A stretch of DNA of 64,000 nucleotides. Source: Oscillospiraceae bacterium (GTDB lineage: Bacteria > Bacillota > Clostridia > Oscillospirales > Acutalibacteraceae). The DNA is taken from assembly GCA_015066095.1 (NCBI GenBank), contig SVPC01000007.1:1-64000 (forward strand), written 5' to 3'. Under the pieces are notes generated by a model, which made no database searches, had not been told where the DNA came from, and saw nothing but the letters and a program-made list of their open reading frames with translations. Shown in pieces: positions 8,168 to 16,856 of the stretch (its first letter is position 1; each line of letters opens with the position of its first letter). The translations under genes were made by a program, and so were the position numbers.

Positions 8168-8824
8168 TTACCATTTTATTGGAGAAAATCCATTTTTTAC
8201 AAGTATTTCATTGGTTTTTGAAAAATGACGGCAACCGAAAAATCCCCTTCTTGCCGAGAGCGGACTTGGGTGCACACTTATAAGTTTTGTATGTATTGGA
8301 TTGGTAATGCCTTGCCCTATTTTCTCGGCATGGGCACCCCAAAGCAAGAAAACTACGGATTGTGTTTTTTGATTTAATACTTCTATCACTTTGGATGTGA
8401 AAATTTCCCATCCTTTATTTTTATGGCTTGTCGGCTGTCCATCGCGTACGGTAAGTACAGTATTAAGCATTAACACGCCCTGCATAGCCCAAGAATCCAA
8501 CTGACCGCTTTTAGGCATTTCTTTACCCACGTCACTCTGCAATTCCTTAAAAATATTACGAAGCGACGGAGGAAATTTAACACCGTCTAAAACCGAAAAA
8601 CAAAGTCCGTGCGCCTGATTTTCACCGTGATACGGGTCTTGACCAATTATTACAACTTTAACATCGCTAAAAGGGGTAAGTTCAAATGCCTTAAAAATAT
8701 TTTCCCTTTTGGGGTATACGGTCTGTGTTTGATATTCAATGTCCAAAAAAGATTCTAATTCTTTAAAATAAGGCTTTTCCCATTCATCAGCCAACACGGC
8801 ATCCCAATCGTTACCTATTTTCAT
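8168..8824 (-). CDS. ung: Uracil-DNA glycosylase
   Basis: Family 1 UNG, removes uracil from DNA to start base-excision repair. Its 218 residues carry the water-activating motif GQDPYHG (61-67, Asp63) and the DNA-intercalation loop HPSPLSARRGF near residue 185. The uracil pocket Asn lies in LMLNTVLTV. Length and motif order are normal for the family. The ATG at 8824 overlaps the stop of the upstream XRE-membrane gene (ATGA), so the two are probably co-transcribed. Confidence 0.97.
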   Translation of the reverse strand: MKIGNDWDAVLADEWEKPYFKELESFLDIEYQTQTVYPKRENIFKAFELTPFSDVKVVIIGQDPYHGENQAHGLCFSVLDGVKFPPSLRNIFKELQSDVGKEMPKSGQLDSWAMQGVLMLNTVLTVRDGQPTSHKNKGWEIFTSKVIEVLNQKTQSVVFLLWGAHAEKIGQGITNPIHTKLISVHPSPLSARRGFFGCRHFSKTNEILVKNGFSPIKW

Positions 8825-9396
8825 TTTTTCACCATTCGCGACCAGATAATAACTGCTATTTGAAGCGGTATGCCAAAAAGCAATATTTCCCAGACATTAA
8901 AGTGTAGCAACTGAATCGCAAGACATAAAAGTATGCTCCATACCAAAACCGAAACAAGCCAAAACATAATTTTGCACTTATTCCAGATAACGTCAAACAC
9001 CAAACCGACTATTGTGGAAACCGGAACACCCCAAGCAAAAGTAAGCGGATAATACTTATCGGTAAAAATATGTATGAAAACAAAGCAAACTAACGCCACC
9101 AACCATACTGCAAGTAAAGACAACAATGTGATATGAAGATATCTTTTGCGAAGGTATGAAGATTCTATCACATGCGGTTTAATTTTTTCCTCGTTAACAA
9201 TGTTATCAATGCTCACCCCATAAAGTTGGCTCAACTTATAAAAGACTTCAATTGGGGGTAAAGATTCACCCTTTTCCCATTTGGAAATTGCTTTATCGGA
9301 ATAATTTAGTTTTTCAGCCAATTCTGCTTGAGTAAGACTGTTCTTCTTGCGCAGAATTTGCAAATTTTTGCCAATCATAAAATTTAAATTTTCCAT
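8821..9396 (-). CDS. XRE-type regulator with membrane domain
   Basis: 191 residues. Residues 6-62 form a Cro/CI-type helix-turn-helix (LRKKNSLTQAELAEKLNYSD, then AISKWEKGESLPP). After a charged linker, residues from about 88 to the end contain roughly four hydrophobic segments, so this is a membrane-anchored XRE regulator of a type common in Clostridia. The ligand or signal is unknown. The start ATG at 9396 follows AAAGGAA at good spacing. An in-frame TTG two codons upstream is less likely. It overlaps ung by 4 bp. Confidence 0.85.
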   Translation of the reverse strand: MENLNFMIGKNLQILRKKNSLTQAELAEKLNYSDKAISKWEKGESLPPIEVFYKLSQLYGVSIDNIVNEEKIKPHVIESSYLRKRYLHITLLSLLAVWLVALVCFVFIHIFTDKYYPLTFAWGVPVSTIVGLVFDVIWNKCKIMFWLVSVLVWSILLCLAIQLLHFNVWEILLFGIPLQIAVIIWSRMVKK

Positions 9397-9467
9397 TTTC
9401 AATTCCTTTATATATTATTTAAATAAAACCGAAAAAAATGCCCATATTAAAAACGGGAGTGATTTTT

Positions 9468-9635
9468 TTGGGTTTAATACAATGCGCCGAAAATTGCAAA
9501 TATCAACTTGACGGATATTGCAACTTGGAAATTTGCAGTAACATAAACTCGCCCGAAAGCGACTGCCCTTATTACCTGTCAAACGATAGTTTTAATGGCC
9601 TGTCCCAAAGTAGTGACACCAATAAGTTCGATTGA
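9468..9635 (+). CDS. Small cysteine-rich protein, clostridial type
   Basis: A 55-residue protein with the spacing CAENCKYQLDGYCNLE and a later CPYY. It matches the short Cys-rich proteins of Clostridia often mislabelled hydroxymyristoyl-ACP dehydratase. The four Cys suggest a metal site. The start is taken as TTG at 9468, preceded by GGGAGTG with about 6 nt spacing. The upstream in-frame ATG at 9438 has no ribosome binding site. The last 57 bp overlap the convergent radA 3' end. Function is unknown. Confidence 0.65.
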   Translation: MGLIQCAENCKYQLDGYCNLEICSNINSPESDCPYYLSNDSFNGLSQSSDTNKFD

Positions 9636-10943
9636 TTCAGGGCAATTTGTAATTTGTTTGAGACTTGCCTTGGGCAATATACACTTAGTAAAACCTAAAC
9701 GCGCCGCCTCTATTACACGGGATTGCGCACGTGGCACTGTGCGAATTTCACCCGAAAGACCGATTTCGCCAAAAGCGATGGTATTTTGGTCAATAGGTAT
9801 ATCACGAAGTCCCGATACGAGTGACATTGCAACCGCCAAATCTGCCGCAGGTTCATCAAGGCGCATACCGCCGACGATATTTACATAAGTATCCAAATTT
9901 GAAAAATAAAGACCTATGCGTTTTTCAAGCACCGCCAGTAAAAGATTAAGGCGGTTATAATCATAGCCCGTTGCAGTTCTACGCGGATTGCCAAAACCTG
10001 TGGTGGTAACCAAGCCTTGCACTTCTGCCAAAATGGGGCGAGTCCCCTCAATAACACAGGTAATACACGCTCCCGAAACATCCAAAAGTCTGCCCGACAA
10101 AAGCATTGCCGACGGGTTTTCAACCTCGCAAAGCCCGTTTTCGTTCATTTCAAAAACGCCAATTTCATTAGTAGAGCCAAAACGGTTTTTAATGGCGCGT
10201 AAAATACGGTAAGACTGATTGCGCTCACCCTCGAAATAAAGCACGGTGTCAACAATATGCTCCATAACCTTGGGTCCTGCAATATCGCCGCCCTTATTCA
10301 CGTGACCGACAATAAAAATCGGAATATCCATTCCCTTACAGGTGCGAAGCAATAAATTGGTGCATTCTCTCACCTGAACAATACTACCTGCCATAGAAGA
10401 CAACTCACCGATTTGCATAGTCTGAATAGAATCTATCATCACAAGGTCGGGCTTTGCCGAAATTATATAATTGCTTATAACCTGCGCGTCGGTTTCGGTC
10501 ATAATTGTAACATTGTCACTCACAACGCCCAAACGATTGGCACGCATTTTAATTTGTATTGCCGATTCTTCGCCCGAAACATAAAGTATATCCTTTGCGT
10601 TTTGTAGCGCATTACATATCTGCAAAAGAATTGTAGACTTTCCTATACCGGGGTCACCGCTCAAGAGCACACCAGAGCCTTTTACAATACCGCCGCCAAG
10701 CACACGGTCAAGTTCTTTTATTCCTGTAATGTACCTTTCTTCAGCGGTAACATCTATTTGTGAAAGCGGTTTTGGTGTTGCCGAAGACAATACGGGCGTT
10801 GAAGCCTTTGCCGTCGGTTTTGAAAGCCGTACATCCTCTTCCAATGTACTCCAACTGTCACAGGACGGACATTTGCCCATCCATTTGGCAGTTTCATACC
10901 CACACTCACGGCAAATATATACAGTTTTAGATTTTGTCGCCAT
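9579..10943 (-). CDS. radA: DNA repair protein RadA
   Basis: A RadA/Sms branch-migration ATPase of recombination and repair, 454 residues. It has the N-terminal zinc finger CRECGYETAKWMGKCPSC (11-28), Walker A GDPGIGKS (96-103), the RadA-specific KNRFGS motif near 250, and a C-terminal Lon-protease-like domain (GEIGLSGEIRTVPRAQSR). The start ATG at 10943 follows AAGGAGA at 6-7 nt. The frame continues upstream inside cwlD without a site. Overlap of 17 bp with cwlD suggests coupled translation. Confidence 0.97.
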   Translation of the reverse strand: MATKSKTVYICRECGYETAKWMGKCPSCDSWSTLEEDVRLSKPTAKASTPVLSSATPKPLSQIDVTAEERYITGIKELDRVLGGGIVKGSGVLLSGDPGIGKSTILLQICNALQNAKDILYVSGEESAIQIKMRANRLGVVSDNVTIMTETDAQVISNYIISAKPDLVMIDSIQTMQIGELSSMAGSIVQVRECTNLLLRTCKGMDIPIFIVGHVNKGGDIAGPKVMEHIVDTVLYFEGERNQSYRILRAIKNRFGSTNEIGVFEMNENGLCEVENPSAMLLSGRLLDVSGACITCVIEGTRPILAEVQGLVTTTGFGNPRRTATGYDYNRLNLLLAVLEKRIGLYFSNLDTYVNIVGGMRLDEPAADLAVAMSLVSGLRDIPIDQNTIAFGEIGLSGEIRTVPRAQSRVIEAARLGFTKCILPKASLKQITNCPESIELIGVTTLGQAIKTIV

Positions 10944-11652
10944 CACCGTTCTCCTTAAAATATTCCATAATTCCGCAATATATACTAAACGCAATTTTTT
11001 GCTGATAATCTTCTTGCTTTAACAGTGCCAACTCCCCAGCATTACTTAAAAAGCCACATTCTACAAGCACCGCAGGAACAGTTGCGTTGTAAAGCAAATA
11101 TGTACTGCTTGTAGCCTTTTTGTTTACACGCATATTATCGTGCTGTACAAGATTTACTATCGAGCGCTGTATCGTATCCCCCAGCATTTTAGCATCCTCA
11201 TTATCACTATAAAACACCTGTGACCCAAATGCGGATGATGTAGTAAACTTATTAAGATGTATACTTACAAAAACCGAATCGGGATAATCTTTCATAAGCT
11301 CCAACCGATTTTTAAGGTCACTGCGCTTTTTAGACGCAATCTCACTTGATTCGGTATCTTCAGTAGAGACATCTTTTTCTCTTGTCATTATAACACAAAC
11401 TCCGTTTTGTTTCAAGAGTTTTGCCACCGTTAAAGAAATGTTTAAATTTATTTCCTTTTCTACCGTTCCGTCACTCGCTACCGCGCCCCCATCAAACCCG
11501 CCGTGACCGGGGTCGATTATGACTGTTTTTTGCTGTTTTTGGCTCAAAGAAACCGCTACGGCAGCATTATCACCCACATAAAAATATACCGATACCGCGC
11601 ACACTATCATTATTAAAAACAGCGGTAACATGGCGCGTCTTAAAATTTGCAT
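10927..11652 (-). CDS. cwlD: N-acetylmuramoyl-L-alanine amidase, CwlD type
   Basis: A zinc amidase (amidase_3 fold) of 241 residues. A membrane anchor or uncleaved signal lies at residues 7-27. The zinc ligands are seen as H50 (DPGHGG), E65 (TVEKEIN) and H132 (SIHLN), with the catalytic Glu198 in LVECGFLSN. Length and single-domain layout match CwlD, which makes muramic delta-lactam in spore cortex together with PdaA. A vegetative amidase cannot be excluded. It lies upstream of and overlaps radA. Confidence 0.88.
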   Translation of the reverse strand: MQILRRAMLPLFLIMIVCAVSVYFYVGDNAAVAVSLSQKQQKTVIIDPGHGGFDGGAVASDGTVEKEINLNISLTVAKLLKQNGVCVIMTREKDVSTEDTESSEIASKKRSDLKNRLELMKDYPDSVFVSIHLNKFTTSSAFGSQVFYSDNEDAKMLGDTIQRSIVNLVQHDNMRVNKKATSSTYLLYNATVPAVLVECGFLSNAGELALLKQEDYQQKIAFSIYCGIMEYFKENGDGDKI

Positions 11653-11763
11653 AAAATCCCCCCAAAAACACCTTTATTAAATTTATGAAAATAAGGAGAA
11701 ATATATTCAAAAAACGCTCCTATGACATACCAATCAACATCCCTACAAACATATACTTTGTAA

Positions 11764-11802
11764 CAAAAAAATGCGGTGAAAGTGTTTCTACTTTCACCGC
11801 AT
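11764..11802 (-). terminator. Terminator after phosphoglucomutase
   Basis: A perfect 13-bp stem (11771-11783 with 11790-11802) has a 6-nt loop and is followed on the minus strand by seven T residues (11770-11764). It separates the phosphoglucomutase gene from cwlD-radA. Confidence 0.9.
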
Positions 11803-11821
11803 TATCTTTTATAATTGTTTT

Positions 11822-13525
11822 TTAAAAACCTAAAAGAACGCTTCCTGCATCCAATAAGTCTTCTCGCTTTTTGTCAGCTTCCGCTTCTGTTGCACCAACC
11901 GCATTTACATAAATTTTAATTTTAGGCTCTGTACCAGAAGGACGAACAATAACGGTACTGCCGTCATTCAGTCCAAAAGACAACACATTAGCCTTGGGCA
12001 AGTTTATGACTGTTTTTTCGCCCGTTTCGGTATTAAGACAACACGAAGCCTTATAATCCTTAAACTCTATCACATCAATACCGCTAATTTCCTTTGGTGT
12101 ATCGGTACGCAACGACTGCATGATTTCCTTAATCTTTGCCATACCGCTTTGACCCTCACAGGCGAAACTCTTTTGAACACAAAGGCAATAACCATACTTT
12201 TTATAAATATCATCAAGCACCGTAATTAAATCTTTGCCAAGTGTCTTATAGTAAGCGGTCATTTCACATATAAGCATAGAAGCATTTACACCATCTTTAT
12301 CACGAACATATCCACGTGAGAGATAACCGTAACTTTCTTCAAATCCTAAAATATATCTATCTGCCTCGCCGTCTTTTTCCAAAAGGGCTATTTGCTCACC
12401 AATAAACTTAAAGCCTGTAAGCACATCGCGCATTTCAGCACCGTAATCGGCGGCGATTTTTTTGCAGATTTCGGTTGTAACAATTGTTTTAACACCCACA
12501 GGTTTTTGGGGGAGTGTACCATTGGCTTTTTTACATTTGAGAATATATTCCAAAAGCATTACACCCACTTCGTTACCTGTAAAAAGTCTGTAATCGTTAC
12601 CACAAGGCACTGCAATACCCACACGGTCACAATCAGGGTCAGTAGCAAAAAGTAAATCAGGCTTTACGGTTTTTGCAAGTTCTAATGCAGAAGCAAATGC
12701 CTCTTTTATCTCAGGGTTGGGATAGGGCGCTGTGGGGAAATTGCCGTCAGGCTCTTCCTGTTCTTTTACGACAGTCACATTCGTAACGCCGATTCTTTTA
12801 AGAATTTCGCGCACGGGTTTGTTACCACTGCCGTGCAAAGGTGAATAAATTACATTAAGACCGCTTAAATCAAGGTCGGGATTTATACGACATTTTTGCA
12901 CCTCATTAAGATAAGCCTCGATTACCTCGTCAGAAATATACTCAATCTTACCATCTTTTACGGCAAGGTCAAAGTCCATTGTCTTAACACCGTCGAAAAT
13001 ATCAACCTTATTCATTATATCAAGCACATAATCTGACGCTTCGGGGCTTAACTGACTGCCATCAGGACCATAAGCCTTATAACCGTTATATTTTGCAGGG
13101 TTGTGGCTTGCAGTAATTACCACACCCGCATCACATTTAAGGTATCTTACCGCAAAGGAAAGCATCGGCACGGGCGCTAATTCGCGATATATATATACCT
13201 TAACACCATTTGCCGCCAAAATAGCTGCCGTATGACGAGCAAATGTATCCGACTTAATACGGCTATCATAAGCTATTGCCACACAACCATTTTTGGTCTT
13301 CGAATTCACATATGAAGCCAAGCCCTGTGTAGCCTTGCCGACAGTATAAATATTCATACGGTTGGTGCCTGCGCCAATAACACCGCGAAGACCAGCCGTA
13401 CCAAATTCTAAATCCATATAAAAAGCATCTTCTATATCGGTTTCTGACATATTTTTAAGTTCAGTCACTAAATCACTATCTGCAACTGCTTTTTCCTGCC
13501 ATAACTTATATTTTTCTAAAATCAC
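11822..13525 (-). CDS. pgcA: Alpha-phosphoglucomutase
   Basis: Interconverts glucose-1-phosphate and glucose-6-phosphate, supplying sugar nucleotides for cell envelope glycans. Its 567 residues match the PgcA-type alpha-phosphohexomutases of Firmicutes. They include FGTAGLRG near 41, the phosphoserine S140 in TASHNP, the metal loop DPDCDR near 296, GFEESYG near 394 and the phosphate-binding RPSGTEPKIK near 530. The start is GTG at 13525, preceded by GAGGTGAT. Together with galE in this window it links glycolysis with UDP-sugar supply. Confidence 0.94.
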   Translation of the reverse strand: MILEKYKLWQEKAVADSDLVTELKNMSETDIEDAFYMDLEFGTAGLRGVIGAGTNRMNIYTVGKATQGLASYVNSKTKNGCVAIAYDSRIKSDTFARHTAAILAANGVKVYIYRELAPVPMLSFAVRYLKCDAGVVITASHNPAKYNGYKAYGPDGSQLSPEASDYVLDIMNKVDIFDGVKTMDFDLAVKDGKIEYISDEVIEAYLNEVQKCRINPDLDLSGLNVIYSPLHGSGNKPVREILKRIGVTNVTVVKEQEEPDGNFPTAPYPNPEIKEAFASALELAKTVKPDLLFATDPDCDRVGIAVPCGNDYRLFTGNEVGVMLLEYILKCKKANGTLPQKPVGVKTIVTTEICKKIAADYGAEMRDVLTGFKFIGEQIALLEKDGEADRYILGFEESYGYLSRGYVRDKDGVNASMLICEMTAYYKTLGKDLITVLDDIYKKYGYCLCVQKSFACEGQSGMAKIKEIMQSLRTDTPKEISGIDVIEFKDYKASCCLNTETGEKTVINLPKANVLSFGLNDGSTVIVRPSGTEPKIKIYVNAVGATEAEADKKREDLLDAGSVLLGF

Positions 13526-13601
13526 CTTATCACCTCATAGGAATTGCTTGTATTATTATTTTACCATATTTTAATATGTAAAACAAGGAAATTTTATGCT
13601 T

Positions 13602-14540
13602 TCACTTACACCACGCGCTAAATTTTATAATATCTTCTTCGCGCTCTATTTTAATGTTATTTATACCACCTTCAACAAAGTTTATATCAAAGCCTAAATT
13701 ATAAAGCAGCATTGTGCAGTTAGACTCGCTTAAAGGGTGCCCCGAACTTTGCACCATATCAAATACCTCACTCACAAGTGAAAAGCGGTGTGATTCGGGT
13801 GACTGCAAAGCTATAATTTTTTCTCTTTCAAGATATTCAGGATAATCTCCCGATAAATCAAACTGCACATAATCGTTCATGCTATGGCAGATAGTAGCAC
13901 TTCCGTTTTCACTGCACGCAAGAAGTACCTTAGATATAGTTTCGGTTGTAATCATTGGCCGTGTAGCCTCCTGAATAATTACAACATCATCAGACGCATA
14001 TTTATCTTTTAAAAACTCATAGCCATTTTTTAGAGATGCCGCACCACTGTTACCGGCAGAAATAAGTCCGCGCAATTTGCTTATACCAAACTGCACCGCA
14101 TAATCTTTTACAATATCTTCCCAACCGCGAAGACACACTACATATATATCATCCACCGACGGATGCGACTGATACACTTGCATACAATGTACAATTATAG
14201 GCTTTCCGTTTACATCTATAAATTGGTTTGGTATATTACGGCTGTTTTTACCCGTTTTACCACCCGCCAATATAACAACCGCCGTTTTATTTTTTTGAGA
14301 CCTGTCTTGTTCGGGTAGAGTCACCACTATCTCCGGCTTGGCATATCCGAATATTAAAGATTCTACCGTAGTATCAAGCACATTGGCAAATTTTTGCAAT
14401 TTTTTCTGGGAAACATCATTTTCGCCCGATTCTATTTTAGCAATAGTAGAACGGGTTTTGTAGCCCATAGCATCTGCCAACTCTTGCTGTGACATACGCA
14501 TTTCGTATCTTCTTTTTTTAATATTAGAACCTACTGACAT
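13602..14540 (-). CDS. XRE regulator fused to a degenerate IspD-like nucleotidyltransferase domain
   Basis: 312 residues. Residues 4-66 form an XRE helix-turn-helix (YEMRMSQQELADAMGYKTRS). Residues 85-312 resemble an IspD/TarI cytidylyltransferase (AVVILAGG at 87, NGKPIIVH at 111, the QEATRP box at 190, NIKIEREEDI near 295). Key residues differ. The glycine/arginine loop after AGG is KTGKNSRNI, the catalytic Lys of the PKQ motif is Asn (IPNQF), and the Asp of the DAARP box is Glu. The enzyme domain may bind CTP or a CDP-alcohol without turning it over, making this a ligand-sensing repressor. The start ATG at 14540 follows GGAGGG. It is divergent from the two genes it probably controls. Confidence 0.85.
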   Translation of the reverse strand: MSVGSNIKKRRYEMRMSQQELADAMGYKTRSTIAKIESGENDVSQKKLQKFANVLDTTVESLIFGYAKPEIVVTLPEQDRSQKNKTAVVILAGGKTGKNSRNIPNQFIDVNGKPIIVHCMQVYQSHPSVDDIYVVCLRGWEDIVKDYAVQFGISKLRGLISAGNSGAASLKNGYEFLKDKYASDDVVIIQEATRPMITTETISKVLLACSENGSATICHSMNDYVQFDLSGDYPEYLEREKIIALQSPESHRFSLVSEVFDMVQSSGHPLSESNCTMLLYNLGFDINFVEGGINNIKIEREEDIIKFSAWCK

Positions 14541-14628
14541 AAAATCCCTCCAAAAATCGTCTATATGAATATTATAAATCAACACAAGGTGATTTTCAAG
14601 TGCAAACTTTAATTTTTCAATAAATAGA

Positions 14629-14657
14629 TTGACATTTTTGGTGATTTTAAATATAAT
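14629..14657 (+). promoter_or_regulatory. Promoter of the LicC-like/transporter operon
   Basis: TTGACA at 14629-14634, 17-bp spacer, TATAAT at 14652-14657. GGTGATTTT occurs twice (14588-14596 and 14640-14648). One copy lies inside the promoter spacer, so it may be an operator of the divergent XRE-IspD protein. Confidence 0.88.
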
Positions 14658-14706
14658 TGGTATGTTGCAAAACTATGTAAAATTTTTTTGAAAGGGGTAT
14701 ACAGTA

Positions 14707-15447
14707 ATGAAAGTTGTTATATTCAACTCAGGTCTTGGTAACCGCATGGGCGAGTTTACTAAGAACAATCACAAATCTATGGCACAACTTAAAAACGGTG
14801 AAACCATTTTCCACCGTCAGATTCGTCTTCTCGCTGCAGAAGGTATTAAGGATTTCATCATCACTACCGGTCCTTTCGAAGACCAATTAAAAGCTACTGC
14901 TGCTGAATTCCCTGAACTCAACTTCACCTTTGTTCGTAATGATATTTACGACAAGACCAACTACATCTATTCTATGTATTTAGCACGCGACCTTATGGAT
15001 GACGATATGCTCTTCTTCCATGGTGACTTGGTATTTAACCGCAAACTTTTACACGACGTTCTCAATTGTGAAGACAAGTGCACAGGTACAATCAACTTCA
15101 AGAAAGCTCTTCCTGAAAAAGACTTCAAGGGCAGAGTTGTTGATGGCAAAATTCACGAAGTTTCTATTCACATCTTTGATGAAGACTGTTTCGCATTCCA
15201 ACCTTTCTATAAGTTAGACAAGGCTACAACATCTGCTTGGATTGGTAAGGTTGTAGAATTCATCCACAAGGGCGAAGACAAGTGCTATGCTGAAAACGCA
15301 CTTAACGAAATCTTCCCTGCCCTCAATATTAAGGCTTTCTCTTATGAAGACTACTTTATTGACGAAATAGATAACCTCGAAGACCATGCACGTGTAACTG
15401 CTGAAATCTTGGCTTATGACGAAGCAGATGCTAAAATCTTCGGCTAA
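14707..15447 (+). CDS. LicC-like sugar/alcohol-phosphate nucleotidyltransferase
   Basis: A 246-residue Rossmann-like nucleotidyltransferase. The N-terminal loop NSGLGNRMGEFTKNNHKSM is a variant of the GxGxR...PK pyrophosphorylase motif. The middle section (RNDIYDKTNYIYSMYLARDLM, then FFHGDLVFN) closely resembles LicC-type phosphocholine cytidylyltransferases, where Asp of the GD motif binds Mg2+. It probably joins CTP or another NTP to an imported phospho-alcohol or sugar phosphate. A ribosome binding site AAAGGGG lies upstream. It is co-transcribed with the organophosphate transporter 18 bp downstream. Codon use (CTT, TTC, GAC rich) suggests high expression. No LicD-type transferase is seen nearby. 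Confidence 0.8.
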   Translation: MKVVIFNSGLGNRMGEFTKNNHKSMAQLKNGETIFHRQIRLLAAEGIKDFIITTGPFEDQLKATAAEFPELNFTFVRNDIYDKTNYIYSMYLARDLMDDDMLFFHGDLVFNRKLLHDVLNCEDKCTGTINFKKALPEKDFKGRVVDGKIHEVSIHIFDEDCFAFQPFYKLDKATTSAWIGKVVEFIHKGEDKCYAENALNEIFPALNIKAFSYEDYFIDEIDNLEDHARVTAEILAYDEADAKIFG

Positions 15448-15465
15448 TATATAAGGAGTAAATAT

Positions 15466-16776
15466 ATGTCAACAAAAATTAAAGAAAAGTTCACTTATGG
15501 TTATAATAGTGAGCAGTTTAAAAAATTCAAAAAGTACGCTTGGCTTATGCTTTTAAGCTTTGGCTTCACTTACTTGTTCTTCTACAACGGCCGTCAGAAT
15601 ATAAACTTGGTTATGCCTCTTATGCAAGAAGCATTTGAGTCTGACTTTGGTACTCTCGGCGTTGTTTCTTCCGCACTTTTCTGGTGCTATGCATTTGGCC
15701 AGTTAGTAAGTGGCCGTCTAGGCGCTTTCTTCGGTTATAAGAAATTGATGATTTTTGGTGTTGTTGCTTCTGCTATACTCAACGTTGCAATTTCTTTCCA
15801 ACACAACCTTGTAGTTATCGCTATCCTTTGGGGTCTTAACGGCTTCTGCCAAGCAATGGTTTGGTCCAATGGTGTTGGTGTTATCAACAAATGGTGGCCC
15901 AAAGAAAAGCGCGGCTTTGCTTCAGGTCTTGCAACTGCTTTCTCTGGCGTTGCGCAGGCAGTTACATATCTCACCGTAAACTGGTGTTTGATTCTTAATC
16001 CTGAATGGGGTTGGCGTGCAGGTTTCCGTTACCCCATCATACCAATGGTAGTTATTCTTATCGCATTCATCTTGTTCTTTAAAACCAAACCCGAAGATGT
16101 TGGTCTTCCCGCTTTTGAAGAAGCAGATGCCGCTCTCGACGACAAGGATGCTGCTATGGAAGCTAAAATCAAGGAAAAAGGCTTCTTTTATCCTTACAAA
16201 CTTCTTTTCAGCGAACCCAAAGTTCTCGTTTTCTGCTTGATTTCTGCAATTGCAGGTATTGGTCGTTACGGACTTCTCACTTGGATACCTACTTACTTTA
16301 CTGAATCTTTGGGTCTTACACTCAAAAATGATATGTTCACATACATTGTTTTACCTTTGGGTCAGGCTTGCGCTATGTTCGTGTTCCCATTCATTACCGA
16401 TAAAGTATTTAAAGGCAAACGCGAACCTATGCTTGTTTTGGCTTCTATCGTTGCTTGCGTAGGTCTTGTATGCTTCCCATTCTTTAAAACACAGCTTCCT
16501 GCTACAATAATGCTCTTTGTTGTGGGCGTTTTTTCAATGGTAACAGGTGTTATCTGGGCAATCGCCGGTGATATGGGTGGCCGCGCACTTTCTTCTACCG
16601 TTGTTGGTGTTCTTGACTGGGCTGTATATATGGGTGCCGCTATTCAGGCTTCTGTATTTGGCTTCGTTAAAGAAGAATTTGGCTGGCCTGCAATATTCAT
16701 CACAATCGGTTGTCTTTACATCATCTTACTTGTTCTCACCCTTTTAGCACGTAAGATGAAAATGAAGAAACTTTAA
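15466..16776 (+). CDS. MFS transporter, organophosphate:phosphate antiporter family
   Basis: A 436-residue, about 12-helix major facilitator. The N-terminus (TYLFFYNGRQNINLVMPLM) is typical of the OPA subfamily (GlpT, UhpT, PgtP), with a conserved Arg in helix 1. The central segment WSNGVGVINKWWPKEKRG carries the family pattern W..P..RG. The likely cargo is a phosphorylated small molecule such as glycerol phosphate, a sugar phosphate or a phospho-amino-alcohol. It follows the LicC-like gene in one transcription unit (AAGGAGT site) and ends at a strong terminator, so imported organophosphate may be activated directly by the nucleotidyltransferase. Confidence 0.88.
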   Translation: MSTKIKEKFTYGYNSEQFKKFKKYAWLMLLSFGFTYLFFYNGRQNINLVMPLMQEAFESDFGTLGVVSSALFWCYAFGQLVSGRLGAFFGYKKLMIFGVVASAILNVAISFQHNLVVIAILWGLNGFCQAMVWSNGVGVINKWWPKEKRGFASGLATAFSGVAQAVTYLTVNWCLILNPEWGWRAGFRYPIIPMVVILIAFILFFKTKPEDVGLPAFEEADAALDDKDAAMEAKIKEKGFFYPYKLLFSEPKVLVFCLISAIAGIGRYGLLTWIPTYFTESLGLTLKNDMFTYIVLPLGQACAMFVFPFITDKVFKGKREPMLVLASIVACVGLVCFPFFKTQLPATIMLFVVGVFSMVTGVIWAIAGDMGGRALSSTVVGVLDWAVYMGAAIQASVFGFVKEEFGWPAIFITIGCLYIILLVLTLLARKMKMKKL

Positions 16777-16810
16777 TAAAGACAGTATGTCTTAAAACAT
16801 TTCCTTAATA

Positions 16811-16842
16811 AAAACGGCTTGGATTAAATCCAAGCCGTTTTA
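16811..16842 (+). terminator. Terminator after the OPA transporter
   Basis: A 14-bp nearly perfect stem with a tiny loop (16811-16840) and a short T-run closes the LicC-like/transporter operon. Confidence 0.9.
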
Positions 16843-16856
16843 GTATATAATCACAT

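Noticed and set aside
11684-11821. Small plus-strand frame starting at the ATG near 11684
   Set aside because: It runs through the terminator stem at 11771-11802, and no family or promoter is visible.
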